Assembly: GCA_034505795.1 (NCBI GenBank) | Contig: JAPDQM010000006.1 | Location: forward strand, 12,262-76,261 | Direction: 5' to 3' | Source: Thermofontimicrobium_A sp034505795 | Lineage (GTDB): Bacteria; Zhuqueibacterota; Zhuqueibacteria; Thermofontimicrobiales; Thermofontimicrobiaceae | DNA length: 64,000 nucleotides | In this document: positions 25,131 through 35,017 of the stretch, piece by piece | Layout of the letters: every line of letters starts with the position of its first letter | Numbering within the stretch: position 1 is the stretch's first letter | The notes under the pieces: generated by a model | What the model was told of the DNA's origin: nothing | The model's database searches: none | The model's input: the letters and a program-made list of their open reading frames with translations, nothing else | Position numbers and translations under genes: made by a program

Positions 25131-27581
25131 TTGAAAGCGTTTGCGATAGCATTCATCTTGTCCATCATTAGCATCGTATTCCTGAGGTTTCTATCTGAGC
25201 CCATAGGCCAGATCCCCGCTCTCGGCTATTTTTTAGACCCCGCTATCGGCTTCTGGCAGGTCGCCAGGATGGATAATCCATCGCTCGCTGATACCACTAT
25301 TGGCAGATTTGCCATTTCGCCGATTACCATTCTGTTAGATAAAAGAAGCGTTCCGCATATTTTTGCCAGTTCTGACCGTGATGCCTACGCCGCGCTCGGT
25401 TATCTCCACGCTCGAGATCGGCTGTGGCAAATGGACATTCAACATCGTTATGCAGCAGGGAGACTGGCCGAGGTAATGGGCCGCGAAGCCCTGCCGATCG
25501 ATATCGAACAACGGCAGTTGGGCTTGGCCGTTACCGCACATACGATTGCTGCCCAACTCGACACCTCCTGCCAGGAATTTCAAGTTATTTCTGCTTATGC
25601 TCGAGGAGTCAACCGGTTCATCGAGCAGCTAACCTATAAGAATTATCCCTACGAATTCAAACTGCTGCAGCACAAGCCTGAGCCCTGGACCGTTGAAAAA
25701 ACGATTCTGGTAAGCGTGTTGATGGGTTACCTCAGTCGCAGTTTCGATGATGTTGATTTTGCCCGATTGCAGCAACTATTTTCCGATGATGATCTGGCGG
25801 AGTTATATCCGTCGTTCGCCAAGATTCCATTTCCGATTATTCCAGAACAAAATCAGACTCCATCAAGACGCCTTGCTTCCCCTACCTCTCAAGGGACCAA
25901 CCGCTACTCCGCAAGTCTAACCGATTACGATGTTGGTGTCGTACCTTGCCGATCCCAGGTAGAAGCATTTGGCAGCAACAACTGGGTAGTAGCTGGCGCC
26001 AAAACTGTTACCGGTAAACCCATGCTGGCCAACGATCCTCATCTGACCCTTGAATTGCCATCGATATGGTACGAAGCGCATCTGAATTGCCCCGAGATGA
26101 ATGTTTATGGCGTGACATTGATCGGCGCGCCACTCGTGATCATCGGCTTCAATGAACATCTTGCCTGGGGCATGACCAATTGCGGGTGGGATGTGACCGA
26201 TTTGTATCGGGAAACATTCGACAGCGAGCGCCATGATCATTATTGGTTCAATGGCAACTGGCAACCTGTGACTAAAATCGCCCAGACGATTCAGATCAAA
26301 AACAGCCCCGACACCACCATTTTTCTGGAATATACCCATCGTGGTCCGGTTATCCAACTCGGCAATGACTTTTTTAGCGTGCGCTGGACCGGCCACGACA
26401 CACAATTCGACGGGATAACAGCCTACTGGCTCAATCGAGCTCAAGATTATGATGACTTTCGTCGCGCATTGGAGCGCTACAATTGCCCCGCCCAAAATTT
26501 TATCTATGCCGATGTCGATGGCAATATCGCCATCGTTGCCGCTGGTAAAAATCCCATTCGTCGCTCCGGCCTGGGCAGAGCTGTTGCTGACGGCCGTGAT
26601 GATCGAGCGGATTGGATTGGCTTCACGCCATTCGAGCAATTACCCGCCTGTCTCAATCCAAAGCAGGGCTATCTGGCCTCAACCAATCAGCAGCCGCTGA
26701 ATGAACCCTCACCCTATTACGGCTGGAACTGGCCTTCGGATTACCGCGCCCGGCGGATAAACGAATTGTTAGCTGAACATGATTCCATCGATGTCGCCGC
26801 TATGATGAAATTTCAAACCGACGCCTATTCCATTAGCGCTCGCGTTTTCGTGCCCCATATTCTGGCCGCGTTTGATTCTGCAGCCGATTCCATATTCAGC
26901 GTGCCAGTAGATTCGATGCTATTTTATCTCCGCCATTGGAATTATGAAATGCGCAAAAGCGAGGTTGGGGCAACCATCTTCCATGAATTCATGCGTCATT
27001 TCGAGCGAAATACCTGGCAGGATCACTTTCCGCCCGCAAATAGTGGTAGTTTCCTATGGCCGAGCATTAATATTTTAGAAAAAATTACGCTCTCTGCACC
27101 AAATTCCAGATGGTTCGATAATACCCGAACCCCGGAAATCGAAGATCGTGATGCCATCATTCAGCAGAGTCTTCGAGAAACCGGTGTTGAGTTGAGCCGT
27201 GAATTGGGGGCTAACGTTTATGAATGGCGCTGGGAACGCTTTCATCGGACGCATATCCAACATTTAACCAAATTAGCGCCACTTGGCATTGATCCTTTTC
27301 CCAATAATGGTGGTAATGGAACGCTGAATGTCGGTCCGGGCAGGGTCAATCGCCACGGCCCTTCCTGGCGGATGATCGTCTCTCTGGAGCAGCCAATTCG
27401 CGGCTGGGGAGTTTATCCTGGCGGACAAAGCGGCAACCCTGCCAGCCCTCACTATTGCGACTTTTTGGCCGCCTGGCAAGCGGAGATGTATTTTGAACTG
27501 CTGTTCCCTAAAACCATGGCCGACCTGGTTGATAGCCTGGTGGCATCGAAAATGATCATCTTGCCTGAGGAGCACAAATGA
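25131..27581 (+). CDS. Penicillin acylase family (Ntn) hydrolase
   Basis: The 816-residue protein has an N-terminal hydrophobic helix, then DAYAALGYLHARDRLWQMD, the conserved alpha-subunit line of the family. The autocatalytic site is FGSNNWVVAG, in which the Ser near residue 281 becomes the N-terminal nucleophile of the beta subunit. ANDPHLTLELPSIWYEAHL and TNCGWDVTDLYRE follow as expected. The family cleaves amide bonds of penicillins, acyl-homoserine lactones or other N-acyl compounds in the periplasm. The start is TTG at 25131 with AGAGG 8 bases upstream. Substrate is unknown. The next gene overlaps its stop by 4 bases. Confidence 0.92.
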   Translation: MKAFAIAFILSIISIVFLRFLSEPIGQIPALGYFLDPAIGFWQVARMDNPSLADTTIGRFAISPITILLDKRSVPHIFASSDRDAYAALGYLHARDRLWQMDIQHRYAAGRLAEVMGREALPIDIEQRQLGLAVTAHTIAAQLDTSCQEFQVISAYARGVNRFIEQLTYKNYPYEFKLLQHKPEPWTVEKTILVSVLMGYLSRSFDDVDFARLQQLFSDDDLAELYPSFAKIPFPIIPEQNQTPSRRLASPTSQGTNRYSASLTDYDVGVVPCRSQVEAFGSNNWVVAGAKTVTGKPMLANDPHLTLELPSIWYEAHLNCPEMNVYGVTLIGAPLVIIGFNEHLAWGMTNCGWDVTDLYRETFDSERHDHYWFNGNWQPVTKIAQTIQIKNSPDTTIFLEYTHRGPVIQLGNDFFSVRWTGHDTQFDGITAYWLNRAQDYDDFRRALERYNCPAQNFIYADVDGNIAIVAAGKNPIRRSGLGRAVADGRDDRADWIGFTPFEQLPACLNPKQGYLASTNQQPLNEPSPYYGWNWPSDYRARRINELLAEHDSIDVAAMMKFQTDAYSISARVFVPHILAAFDSAADSIFSVPVDSMLFYLRHWNYEMRKSEVGATIFHEFMRHFERNTWQDHFPPANSGSFLWPSINILEKITLSAPNSRWFDNTRTPEIEDRDAIIQQSLRETGVELSRELGANVYEWRWERFHRTHIQHLTKLAPLGIDPFPNNGGNGTLNVGPGRVNRHGPSWRMIVSLEQPIRGWGVYPGGQSGNPASPHYCDFLAAWQAEMYFELLFPKTMADLVDSLVASKMIILPEEHK

Positions 27582-27934
27582 AAAACTATCTCCTGGGAAC
27601 AGCTCTGATTTTTGCCCTGGCATTGGTCTTTGAATCAATGGGTTGGTGGCAGGCCATGATTGTGGCCGGTATGGCCGGCAGTCTTTTTGTTTCACGTTCT
27701 TTCACCGTTTTTTGCGCCGGTTTCCTGGGCGTCGCTGCTGCCTGGCTCGTGCAATTGATCATCGCCCAGCTCGGGCATCCAATCGTTCCTATTATGACCA
27801 TCACCGGTCAAATTTTTCGGCTGCCTAAGAATTGGTCGTTTTTATTGCTATTGCTCACATTACTGCTGGGTGGACTCCTGGGAGGTTTGGGCGGTGTGAC
27901 TGGCTTGTGGTGGCGAAAAACGTTAATGAAATAA
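27578..27934 (+). CDS. Small membrane protein
   Basis: The 118-residue protein has three or four hydrophobic segments (YLLGTALIFALALVF, ASLFVSRSF to LVQLIIAQL, and WSFLLLLLTLLLGGLLGG). Its ATG overlaps the penicillin acylase stop by 4 bases, so the two are translationally coupled. No family is recognised. It could be a membrane partner of the acylase, but only position supports this. Confidence 0.75.
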   Translation: MKNYLLGTALIFALALVFESMGWWQAMIVAGMAGSLFVSRSFTVFCAGFLGVAAAWLVQLIIAQLGHPIVPIMTITGQIFRLPKNWSFLLLLLTLLLGGLLGGLGGVTGLWWRKTLMK

Positions 27935-27962
27935 CAACCTCAAATAGACAAGGAGGCAACAG

Positions 27963-28343
27963 ATGGAAAAAATTAAAGAACTCTTCGTTATTCTGGAAGA
28001 TCGACCCAAGGCCTTGGGCGAAATGCTATCAATCCTGGCCAAAGAAAATATCAAAATCGAAACCATGGCAGTCTTTGTCGACAGCGCAAAATTGATTGTC
28101 AAGAATATCGATAAAGCCCAGCGAGTATTGAAACAGCATAACTATGCCACCGAAATTCGGGACGTAATCCGGACACATATTGAAAATAAAATTAGTGAAA
28201 TCGCCTACATCATGGAACGGATTGGACATGTGGGGATCAACATCACCTACGCCTATGGCGCCAGCCATGCCGCTGGAAAAGAAATCACCCTGATCATGGA
28301 TGTATCCGATGTCGAAACCGCTCTTTCGCTGTTCAAAGAATAA
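27963..28343 (+). CDS. ACT-domain protein, two tandem ACT units
   Basis: The 126-residue protein has two ACT modules: LFVILEDRPKALGEMLSILAKENI, and a second starting ISEIAYIMERIGHVGINITYAY. Such stand-alone tandem ACT proteins bind amino acids or other small ligands and regulate partners. AAGGAGG lies 8 bases upstream of the ATG, one of the strongest ribosome-binding sites in the window. Its ligand is unknown. It lies between the acylase unit and an exported MEMO-like protein. Confidence 0.82.
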   Translation: MEKIKELFVILEDRPKALGEMLSILAKENIKIETMAVFVDSAKLIVKNIDKAQRVLKQHNYATEIRDVIRTHIENKISEIAYIMERIGHVGINITYAYGASHAAGKEITLIMDVSDVETALSLFKE

Positions 28344-28435
28344 GTTGCCAGATGGGCACGGCCAATCGACCTACGTCATCAGCCATCAGGCCGGCAGCTC
28401 GTCTATCATCCAAAAATCTGGTAAGGAGCTATCAC

Positions 28436-29542
28436 ATGCATCGGCTCATTGTTCCAGCGTTGGTAATACTGGGGATCATTTCACTTGTCCTGTGCGGTCA
28501 GCATCAAAGCCAGCCTGGGGCTAAATCGTGTGCTCAACTGCGGCCATTGGCAGATACCATTGGCTTTTCATTCACCCGAGAGCAGATCGCTGCCGTGGTC
28601 CAGCTTGCCGAGGAGTTGGAACAACCGGCGCTGCAGCAGCAGCGCCAGCAATTTAGCGTACGACCCTGGATTGCAGGCATCTGTCCTCACGATGATCATT
28701 TGCTGGCTGGCAGGGTCTATGTGCACCTGTTTCATAACATGCGCGCCAAGCGATATCTCATTTTCGGCGTGGCTCACAAAGCGCGGGATTGGGGTGCCCA
28801 AAACGTGCTGATCTTTGATAATTTTGACTGCTGGCGCGCACCATACGGTCCAATAAAAATATCGACGCTCCGCCAGGAGTTGATCCAATCTCTGCCACCA
28901 TCGGACTTCGTAGTAAACAATGAGTGGCAATCCATCGAACATTCGGTGGAAGGGATTGTGCCGTTTATCCAGCATTATCAGCGCCAGGCCGAAATCGTCT
29001 CGATTCTGGTGCCGTACATGCATTGGTCGCGAATTGATACGTTATCTGAGCACCTGGCCACTGCGCTGGCCGCAATTATCCGGCGGCAGCAATGGAAGCT
29101 GGGAGATGATATTGCTTTTATCTGCTCCAACGATGGCGATCATTACGGCGATCAAGATTGGGGCGGCAGAAATCTGGCGCCGTTCGGTGCAGACGCCATC
29201 GGTTATCTGAAAGCCACCCAGCAGGACAGCAGTTTGATCCGAAACTATCTCACAAACGATTTGACCGCCGCTAAGCTGCAAGATTTTTGTTTTCACGTTT
29301 GGGGTGAAAAAGACATTAAAGATTACAAAATTCGCTGGTGCGGTCGTTTCGCCATACCGTTGGGATTGAATACGCTTCGAGCGCTGATGGTGCAGCTCAA
29401 TCATTCGCCGCTGCGGGGTTATCTTTTGCGCTACGATACGAGTTATCAGCTCGGAAAATTGCCGCTGGATATTGGTATTGGCACTACTGCTCCTAACAAT
29501 ATCCACCATTGGGTAGGATACAGCGCCATCGGTTACTTTTAG
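28436..29542 (+). CDS. Exported MEMO-like (AmmeMemoRadiSam B family) protein
   Basis: From the ATG at 28436 (AAGGAG 7 bases upstream) the protein has 368 residues and a signal ending SLVLCG, so it is probably a lipoprotein. The body matches the MEMO family, related to class III extradiol dioxygenases: GICPHDDHLLAGRVY, YLIFGVAHKARDW, SIEHSVEGIVPFIQHY and FICSNDGDHYGD. The metal-binding histidines of the family appear to be kept (PHDDH, GVAH, EHS). Most MEMO proteins are cytoplasmic, so export is unusual. The AMMECR1 and radical SAM partners of the AmmeMemoRadiSam system are not in the window. An upstream in-frame ATG (28352) would give a non-signal N-terminus and is rejected. Confidence 0.82.
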   Translation: MHRLIVPALVILGIISLVLCGQHQSQPGAKSCAQLRPLADTIGFSFTREQIAAVVQLAEELEQPALQQQRQQFSVRPWIAGICPHDDHLLAGRVYVHLFHNMRAKRYLIFGVAHKARDWGAQNVLIFDNFDCWRAPYGPIKISTLRQELIQSLPPSDFVVNNEWQSIEHSVEGIVPFIQHYQRQAEIVSILVPYMHWSRIDTLSEHLATALAAIIRRQQWKLGDDIAFICSNDGDHYGDQDWGGRNLAPFGADAIGYLKATQQDSSLIRNYLTNDLTAAKLQDFCFHVWGEKDIKDYKIRWCGRFAIPLGLNTLRALMVQLNHSPLRGYLLRYDTSYQLGKLPLDIGIGTTAPNNIHHWVGYSAIGYF

Positions 29543-29629
29543 AAAATTATTGCTAGAACAATCATTAACCCAAACGGATGCAAATCCAATTATCCGGGAA
29601 AAGGGTCCATCTCGGAGAATAAATGAGTG

Positions 29630-29833
29630 ATGAAACATGCAACAAAAAATGTCAGGCTGTGGCTGCTGTTGACCATGCTTTGCCTGACCAATTGCGAGGT
29701 CACTGTTAATCGATCGTTCTGTATCGAAGATGGCAAAAAGAATCGCAACGTGAACAAAAAAGTAACAGTTTGCCTTGCGGATGGCGGCATGGTCAAAGGT
29801 CAAATACAAGGAGCAGATACAATTCAAGAATAA
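29630..29833 (+). CDS. Possible small lipoprotein
   Basis: This 67-residue ORF has a basic start and hydrophobic core (VRLWLLLTMLCLTNCEVTV), with LTNC as a possible lipobox, followed by a short Lys/Asn/Gly-rich tail with two more cysteines (SFCIEDGKK and KVTVCLADGG). GGAG lies about 12 bases upstream. It fills the gap between the MEMO-like and amidotransferase-like genes on the same strand. No family is known to me; it may be spurious. Confidence 0.4.
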   Translation: MKHATKNVRLWLLLTMLCLTNCEVTVNRSFCIEDGKKNRNVNKKVTVCLADGGMVKGQIQGADTIQE

Positions 29834-29869
29834 CGTCTAAAATAAACTGTTTGATCATGGAGTTTGAGA

Positions 29870-31045
29870 ATGAGACGAGGTTCAATTGGCAGACAGGGCT
29901 GGTTGTTATTGCTGATTTTTGTGTTAATGATTCAGCCCGGACAAGCTCAACCGAAATATTTCAATACCCCCGCATTTGATCCCAATGCGATTCGATTGAC
30001 GATTTTGCAGCCATCTATCAGCAACCTGCGGGCGCTGGCCGAACTCCGGCATCACGGACTGCTGAAGGTGGACAGTCTGGTGGTAATTGGGGTTTTTCAT
30101 CAAAAGCAAGAATTGGATTATCTGTCGGCGATGGAATACGCCCGCGATAATAACTTTGATTGGATCAAGTTCCACCAGATTAGTGGCGATTTGTCGCTGG
30201 CCACTCTTTTCCATGAAAATGGCTGTTCCGATGATTTTCGGATGATTTTTCAAAACTCCGATGGCATCATTTTCTTTGGCGGAGCAGATGCGCCGCCATA
30301 TATCTACCGCAACAAAACCAACCTGCTCACGGTCATTGAAACGCCGTATCGCAGCTATCTGGAAACATCGTTCATTTTTCATCTATTGGGTGGCTCCCAG
30401 AATCCAACTTATCAGGCATTGCTCAATGCCAAACCCGAGTTTCCTATCCTTGGGATTTGCCTCGGCTGCCAGAGCCTGAATATTGGCACGGGCGGGACGC
30501 TCATTCAAGACATCTGGTCGGAAATCTACGGGAAAAAATATTTTGATGATGTCCTCAAATTGGACAAGACCCGATGGCATAACAATCCCTATGACCAGCT
30601 TTACCCCCAGGAAAATCTAATCCATTACAACCTACACCCTATCCGGCTGCTCAAATCAGGTAAGCTCGTCCGTGTGCTCAATTTTTCAGACCGGGATCAT
30701 CCCTACGTCACCAGTTCCCATCACCAGATGGCGGGCAAATTGGGCCGGGGTTTGCGGGTCATTGCCACCTCCATGGATGGCAAGGTCGTTGAAGCTCTGG
30801 AGCATCGGCAGTTCCCCAATGTGCTGGGGGTGCAATTTCATCCTGAATTCCCCATTCTCTGGGATCGCACTCAAAAATTTCGTTTCACGCCCACTGACAC
30901 CAGCGAAATCGCTCTGATGGAAATTCTCGAAGCCAATCCGCCCAGTTGGCAATTTCACCAGCAAATCTGGAGTTGGTTTAGCGACAAGTTGAAAGCCTCT
31001 CATTTTCGGCAAAATGCTGGGCCAGCAGATCCACCCGGCAATTGA
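29870..31045 (+). CDS. Exported class-I glutamine amidotransferase-like (peptidase C26) protein
   Basis: From the ATG at 29870 (GGAG 7 bases upstream) the protein has 391 residues with a signal peptide ending MIQPGQAQ. The class-I amidotransferase triad is present: nucleophile Cys197 in GICLGCQSLN, His324 in GVQFHPEF, and Glu326. TSSHHQMAGKLG is typical of gamma-glutamyl-GABA hydrolase relatives (PuuD-type, peptidase C26). Members normally cleave gamma-glutamyl amides in the cytoplasm, so a signal peptide is notable. It is longer than PuuD (about 254 residues), with an N-terminal extension of about 100 residues. It lies in the same plus-strand run as a gamma-glutamyltranspeptidase, suggesting use of gamma-glutamyl or polyglutamate compounds (inference). 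Confidence 0.8.
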   Translation: MRRGSIGRQGWLLLLIFVLMIQPGQAQPKYFNTPAFDPNAIRLTILQPSISNLRALAELRHHGLLKVDSLVVIGVFHQKQELDYLSAMEYARDNNFDWIKFHQISGDLSLATLFHENGCSDDFRMIFQNSDGIIFFGGADAPPYIYRNKTNLLTVIETPYRSYLETSFIFHLLGGSQNPTYQALLNAKPEFPILGICLGCQSLNIGTGGTLIQDIWSEIYGKKYFDDVLKLDKTRWHNNPYDQLYPQENLIHYNLHPIRLLKSGKLVRVLNFSDRDHPYVTSSHHQMAGKLGRGLRVIATSMDGKVVEALEHRQFPNVLGVQFHPEFPILWDRTQKFRFTPTDTSEIALMEILEANPPSWQFHQQIWSWFSDKLKASHFRQNAGPADPPGN

Positions 31046-31299
31046 TTTCGCATAATTCAGCGGGATTCATTTCTTGTGAGGTAGGTGCCCAATAGCAAAT
31101 AGCAATCATAATCTCCCTGATGCTTAGCTTTTTTAAGGAGATTTACTATTTGGAAGTTGCCTTCGGCTGATGCGACTCACACAGATTATCGCCGACAGCA
31201 ATTGTTAGCGATCTGCATCATCCAGGTGAACTGTATTTTATCAAAAATATTTCCCCCGGAACTGTTAACTTCAATGCTTGAGGAGAACGGTAAGAATTT

Positions 31300-32886
31300 A
31301 TGGCTGAAAAGTACATCGTTTCCCATGATATGGGGACAAGCAGTGACAAAGCAATTCTGGTAACGACCTATGGCGAAATAGTTGATATTGCCAAACAACC
31401 TTATCCCATCTATCATCCGCAGCCAACTTTTGCTGAGCAAGATCCCTTTGACTTGTGGAATGCTGTCTGCCAGACGACACAAGCGGTGCTGCATCAGACC
31501 GGGGTTCACGCTGAGCATGTGGTCGGAATAACTTTTTCTTCGCAAATGCAAAATTTGATACCTGTGACTCGCGATGGCACGCCGCTGATGCGCTCGATGA
31601 GTTGGCTGGATGGCCGTAGCGCCGATGTGATCCGGGAGCAACTGTGGACGCCGCCTCGAGTGATGGGCTACAATATCTTTCGTCTGCTCAGATTTTTGAC
31701 TGTTACAGGCGGCTGTCCCGGGCATACCGGCAAAGATCAAATTGGCAAAATGCTCTGGCTGGAAAAACACCAACCCGAACTATTTCAAAAAATTTATAAA
31801 TTTCTGGATGCCAAGGATTTTATTATTTATCAACTCACCGGCAACATGGTCACTTCGGTTGACCTGGCCGTCATCTGGTGGCTATTGGACACCCGCAAAA
31901 ACCGCAATCAGTGGCATCCGGGGCTGTGTCGGCTGGCCCATGTCCAGTTAGCCCAGCTTCCCGAGGTAAAACCCAGTGCCGCCGTGGTTGGCCAACTAAC
32001 ACCTGCGGCCGCAGAGAAAACCGGCTTGCTCCCAGGGACACCGGTCATCAATGGCGCCGGCGATTTGAGTGCGGCCGCCCTGGGATCCGGAGCAATCAAT
32101 GACGGCGAACTGCACATCAATATCGGTACGAGTGGCTGGGTGGCAGGACATTTTTCCAAACGCAAAATTGATATTCCTCATTACACGGGCTGCATCGGGA
32201 GCGCCTATCCAGAGAAATATTATCTGGGCATGGCCCATCAGGAGACCGCGGGCATCTGTCTGGAGTGGCTAAAAGATAGCGTGCTGTACCACAAAGACCA
32301 ACTCATTGAAGAGCGAAAGGTAGCAGAAATCTATCAGGTACTGGATCAATTGGCCGAACAAGCCGGGCCGGGCGCTAAAGGTCTGGTCTTCACTCCCTGG
32401 ATGTTCGGCGAACGCTGCCCCCTGGATGATGACCATGTCCGAGCCGGGCTGTTCAACGTCAGCCTCAACCACTCTCGGGAACATATCATCCGCGCCGTTT
32501 TCGAGGGGATTGCATTAAACACCCGCTGGGCCATGGAAACGCTGGAGCATCTTTACTCGCCAGTTTCGGAATTAAATATCATCGGCGGTGGCGCCAAAAG
32601 CAATGTCTGGTGCCAGATCATGGCGGACATCACCAATCGCACCATCCATCGCGTAAAAAATCCGCAGCAGGCGGGCGCCAGAGGGGTGGCCCTTCTGGCC
32701 AGCATGACGTTGGGCTATATCCCCTCGTTCGAAGACATCAAAAAATATATCGAGATCGACCGAACATTTGAACCGACCCCTGAACATCGGCAGCTTTATG
32801 AGCGGCTGTTCCGTGAATTCAAAAATATCTATAAACAAAATAGAAAATGGTACGCGCGCATGAATCGGGTGAAGGACAATCATTGA
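31300..32886 (+). CDS. FGGY-family carbohydrate kinase (xylulokinase-like)
   Basis: The 528-residue protein opens with YIVSHDMGTSSDKAILV, the FGGY phosphate-binding loop, followed by TFAEQDPFDLWNAV and MSWLDGRSADVI. The catalytic Asp is in NGAGDLSAAALGSGAI, and ELHINIGTSGWV is the second nucleotide-binding loop. Closest in pattern is xylulokinase (XylB), but substrate specificity in this family is not readable from motifs. No isomerase or sugar transporter gene is adjacent. A 254-base gap upstream should hold its promoter. Confidence 0.87.
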   Translation: MAEKYIVSHDMGTSSDKAILVTTYGEIVDIAKQPYPIYHPQPTFAEQDPFDLWNAVCQTTQAVLHQTGVHAEHVVGITFSSQMQNLIPVTRDGTPLMRSMSWLDGRSADVIREQLWTPPRVMGYNIFRLLRFLTVTGGCPGHTGKDQIGKMLWLEKHQPELFQKIYKFLDAKDFIIYQLTGNMVTSVDLAVIWWLLDTRKNRNQWHPGLCRLAHVQLAQLPEVKPSAAVVGQLTPAAAEKTGLLPGTPVINGAGDLSAAALGSGAINDGELHINIGTSGWVAGHFSKRKIDIPHYTGCIGSAYPEKYYLGMAHQETAGICLEWLKDSVLYHKDQLIEERKVAEIYQVLDQLAEQAGPGAKGLVFTPWMFGERCPLDDDHVRAGLFNVSLNHSREHIIRAVFEGIALNTRWAMETLEHLYSPVSELNIIGGGAKSNVWCQIMADITNRTIHRVKNPQQAGARGVALLASMTLGYIPSFEDIKKYIEIDRTFEPTPEHRQLYERLFREFKNIYKQNRKWYARMNRVKDNH

Positions 32887-32989
32887 ACCAGCCCATGCTA
32901 ACGGCTTCGAAAAGTCCAGGAATCAGCGATGGCATGCGCCTTTTTCATCCGAAATAAAATTTCACTAGATCCGACGTTGAGGTACAAGA

Positions 32990-34867
32990 ATGATTTTCAA
33001 CCGAACACTGAAGTTGAAACGGATGATCGCCCTGGTTGCTATGTTAGGCCAATCATCCATCCTGACCATGAGTTGTCTATTTGCCACCGAAAAACCGGTG
33101 CTTCATGGTCAGCATTGGATGGCGATTACCGGCAAGCCTCTGGCGGCCACCGCAGGGGCGAAGATTTTTTTGCAGAATGGAAACGCCGTGGATGCGGCCT
33201 GCGCCATGCTGGCTGCAGTTTGCACGATGTACGATATGCTCAGTTGGGGCGGCGAAACCCAGGCCTTGATTTACAGTCCGCAAACCGGCAAGGTCATTGG
33301 TATCAATGCCCTGGGGGTTGCGCCCACTGGTGCCACGCCTGAATTTTTTGCCAACCAGGGGATAAATTATCCACCAGAATATGGCCCGTTGGCAGCCGTC
33401 ACACCGGGTACTCCCGGCGGGATGATGGTGATGCTGGCCGAATTTGGTACGATGAGCTTGAAACAGGTGCTGGCACCAGCCATGGAATTGGCGGCAGGAT
33501 ACCCAATCGAAGCTGAATTGTCAAAAAGCATCGAAGCGAATAAAGAATACATCAAGGCTTGGCCCTATTCGAAGCAAGTGCTATTGCCGCATCTGGGCGA
33601 GCAATACGAGGCGCCGCAGCCCGGAGAAATTTTTCGACAACCTGATCTGCTGCAAACGCTGCAAAAACTGATCGCTGCCGAAAAGCAGGCGCTGGCCCAG
33701 GGCAAAAGTCGCCGGGAAGCCATCTATGCAGCTTATGATCGCTGCTACAAGGGTGATATCGCGGTCGAATTTGTGCGAGGATGTCAGGAACAGGGCGGAC
33801 TAATCACGCTGGCGGATTTGGCCAACTGGAAAGTGTATTTGGAAGAACCGGTCTCGACCACATACAAGGGGCTGGAGGTCTATAAATTGACCACCTGGGT
33901 TCAGGGGCCGGTCATGCTCCAAGCCCTCAACCTGCTGGAAAATTTCGATCTGAAGGCCATGGGTTATAACAGCGCCCGTTATATCCACACCCTCTATCAG
34001 GTGATGAATCTCGCCTTTGCCGATCGTGATTTTTACTATGGCGATCCGTATGTCCCACCGGAGGAGCCAATCCGTGGCCTGTTATCGAAGGACTATGCCC
34101 GTGGCCGAGGGCAATTGATCCAATGGGATAGGAACGATCCCGCGATCAAGCCCGGCGATCCATATCCCTTCCAGGGCCAGACCAATCCCTTTCTGGCGCT
34201 GCTTAAGGATTGGTCTCATTCGATCCCCACAAGCGACCGAACACTATCCCCCTATGAACAACAACGGATAGAGGAGCTATTTTCCCGAGGGACTACTTCC
34301 ATTCAAGCAGCTGACAAGGCTGGCTGGGTAGTTTCTGTGACCCCCAGCGGCGGCTGGATGCCTACCTGCATTGCCGGTCGAACGGGATTTGGAATGAGCC
34401 AGCGGATGCAGAGCTTTGTGCTCTCCCCCAAAGAGAATCCATTCAATGTTGTCGCCCCAGGGAAACGACCTCGTGCCACATTGACGCCGACCCTGGTGTT
34501 AAAAAATGGACGGCCATTTCTCTCGTTCAGCATCCAGGGCGGTGATACGCAGGATCAGAATTGCTTGCAGTTTTTTTTGAACATGACCGAATTCGGCATG
34601 AATGTCCAGGAAGCATGCGAAGCGGCCAATTTCATCAGTTATCAAATGCATAGTTCATTTGGTAAACATGAATCAGCGCCTGGCAAGCTGACGCTCAACG
34701 AGGCCATTCCACCCTGGGTTCGCCAGGAACTGGTGGCAATGGGCTACCGTCTGGATTTCAAACCTAAAACATCCGGGCCCATGAATGCCATCTTTTTTGA
34801 TTGGAACCACGGCACCTTCTGGGGCGGCTCCAGTAATTATGGCGAAGATTATGGAATTGCCTGGTAA
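32990..34867 (+). CDS. ggt: Gamma-glutamyltranspeptidase family protein
   Basis: The 625-residue protein has a signal segment (about 1-30) and the heavy-chain line ITGKPLAATAGAKIFLQNGNAVDAACAML (split here only for description). The autocatalytic cleavage site is GTTSIQAADKAGWVVSVTPS, with the nucleophile Thr near residue 434. Downstream KRPRATLTPTLVLKNGRP and SIQGGDTQDQN match the family's substrate loop. The enzyme cleaves gamma-glutamyl bonds, for example of glutathione, in the periplasm. The start has GAGG 7 bases upstream. It follows the FGGY kinase by about 100 bases. Cephalosporin acylase relatives share this fold, so glutathione as substrate is not certain. Confidence 0.9.
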   Translation: MIFNRTLKLKRMIALVAMLGQSSILTMSCLFATEKPVLHGQHWMAITGKPLAATAGAKIFLQNGNAVDAACAMLAAVCTMYDMLSWGGETQALIYSPQTGKVIGINALGVAPTGATPEFFANQGINYPPEYGPLAAVTPGTPGGMMVMLAEFGTMSLKQVLAPAMELAAGYPIEAELSKSIEANKEYIKAWPYSKQVLLPHLGEQYEAPQPGEIFRQPDLLQTLQKLIAAEKQALAQGKSRREAIYAAYDRCYKGDIAVEFVRGCQEQGGLITLADLANWKVYLEEPVSTTYKGLEVYKLTTWVQGPVMLQALNLLENFDLKAMGYNSARYIHTLYQVMNLAFADRDFYYGDPYVPPEEPIRGLLSKDYARGRGQLIQWDRNDPAIKPGDPYPFQGQTNPFLALLKDWSHSIPTSDRTLSPYEQQRIEELFSRGTTSIQAADKAGWVVSVTPSGGWMPTCIAGRTGFGMSQRMQSFVLSPKENPFNVVAPGKRPRATLTPTLVLKNGRPFLSFSIQGGDTQDQNCLQFFLNMTEFGMNVQEACEAANFISYQMHSSFGKHESAPGKLTLNEAIPPWVRQELVAMGYRLDFKPKTSGPMNAIFFDWNHGTFWGGSSNYGEDYGIAW

Positions 34868-35017
34868 CAATAAGTTGTTGGTCATAACAGAATCCAGAAG
34901 GGCTTGACTCTAAAAGGACAGTATTAGCAGGATTGCCAGGATATTGCTTTATGGTTTTAAATCGCTAAGCAACTCGGACAATATTGATACAGTTCATCCT
35001 ATGCGTCCAGTCAATCG

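Noticed and set aside
25917..26639. 240-codon minus-strand open frame
   Set aside because: It is antisense to the penicillin acylase gene, whose motifs are intact in the other frame.
29042..29827. 261-codon minus-strand open frame
   Set aside because: It overlaps the MEMO-like gene antisense and shows no signature.
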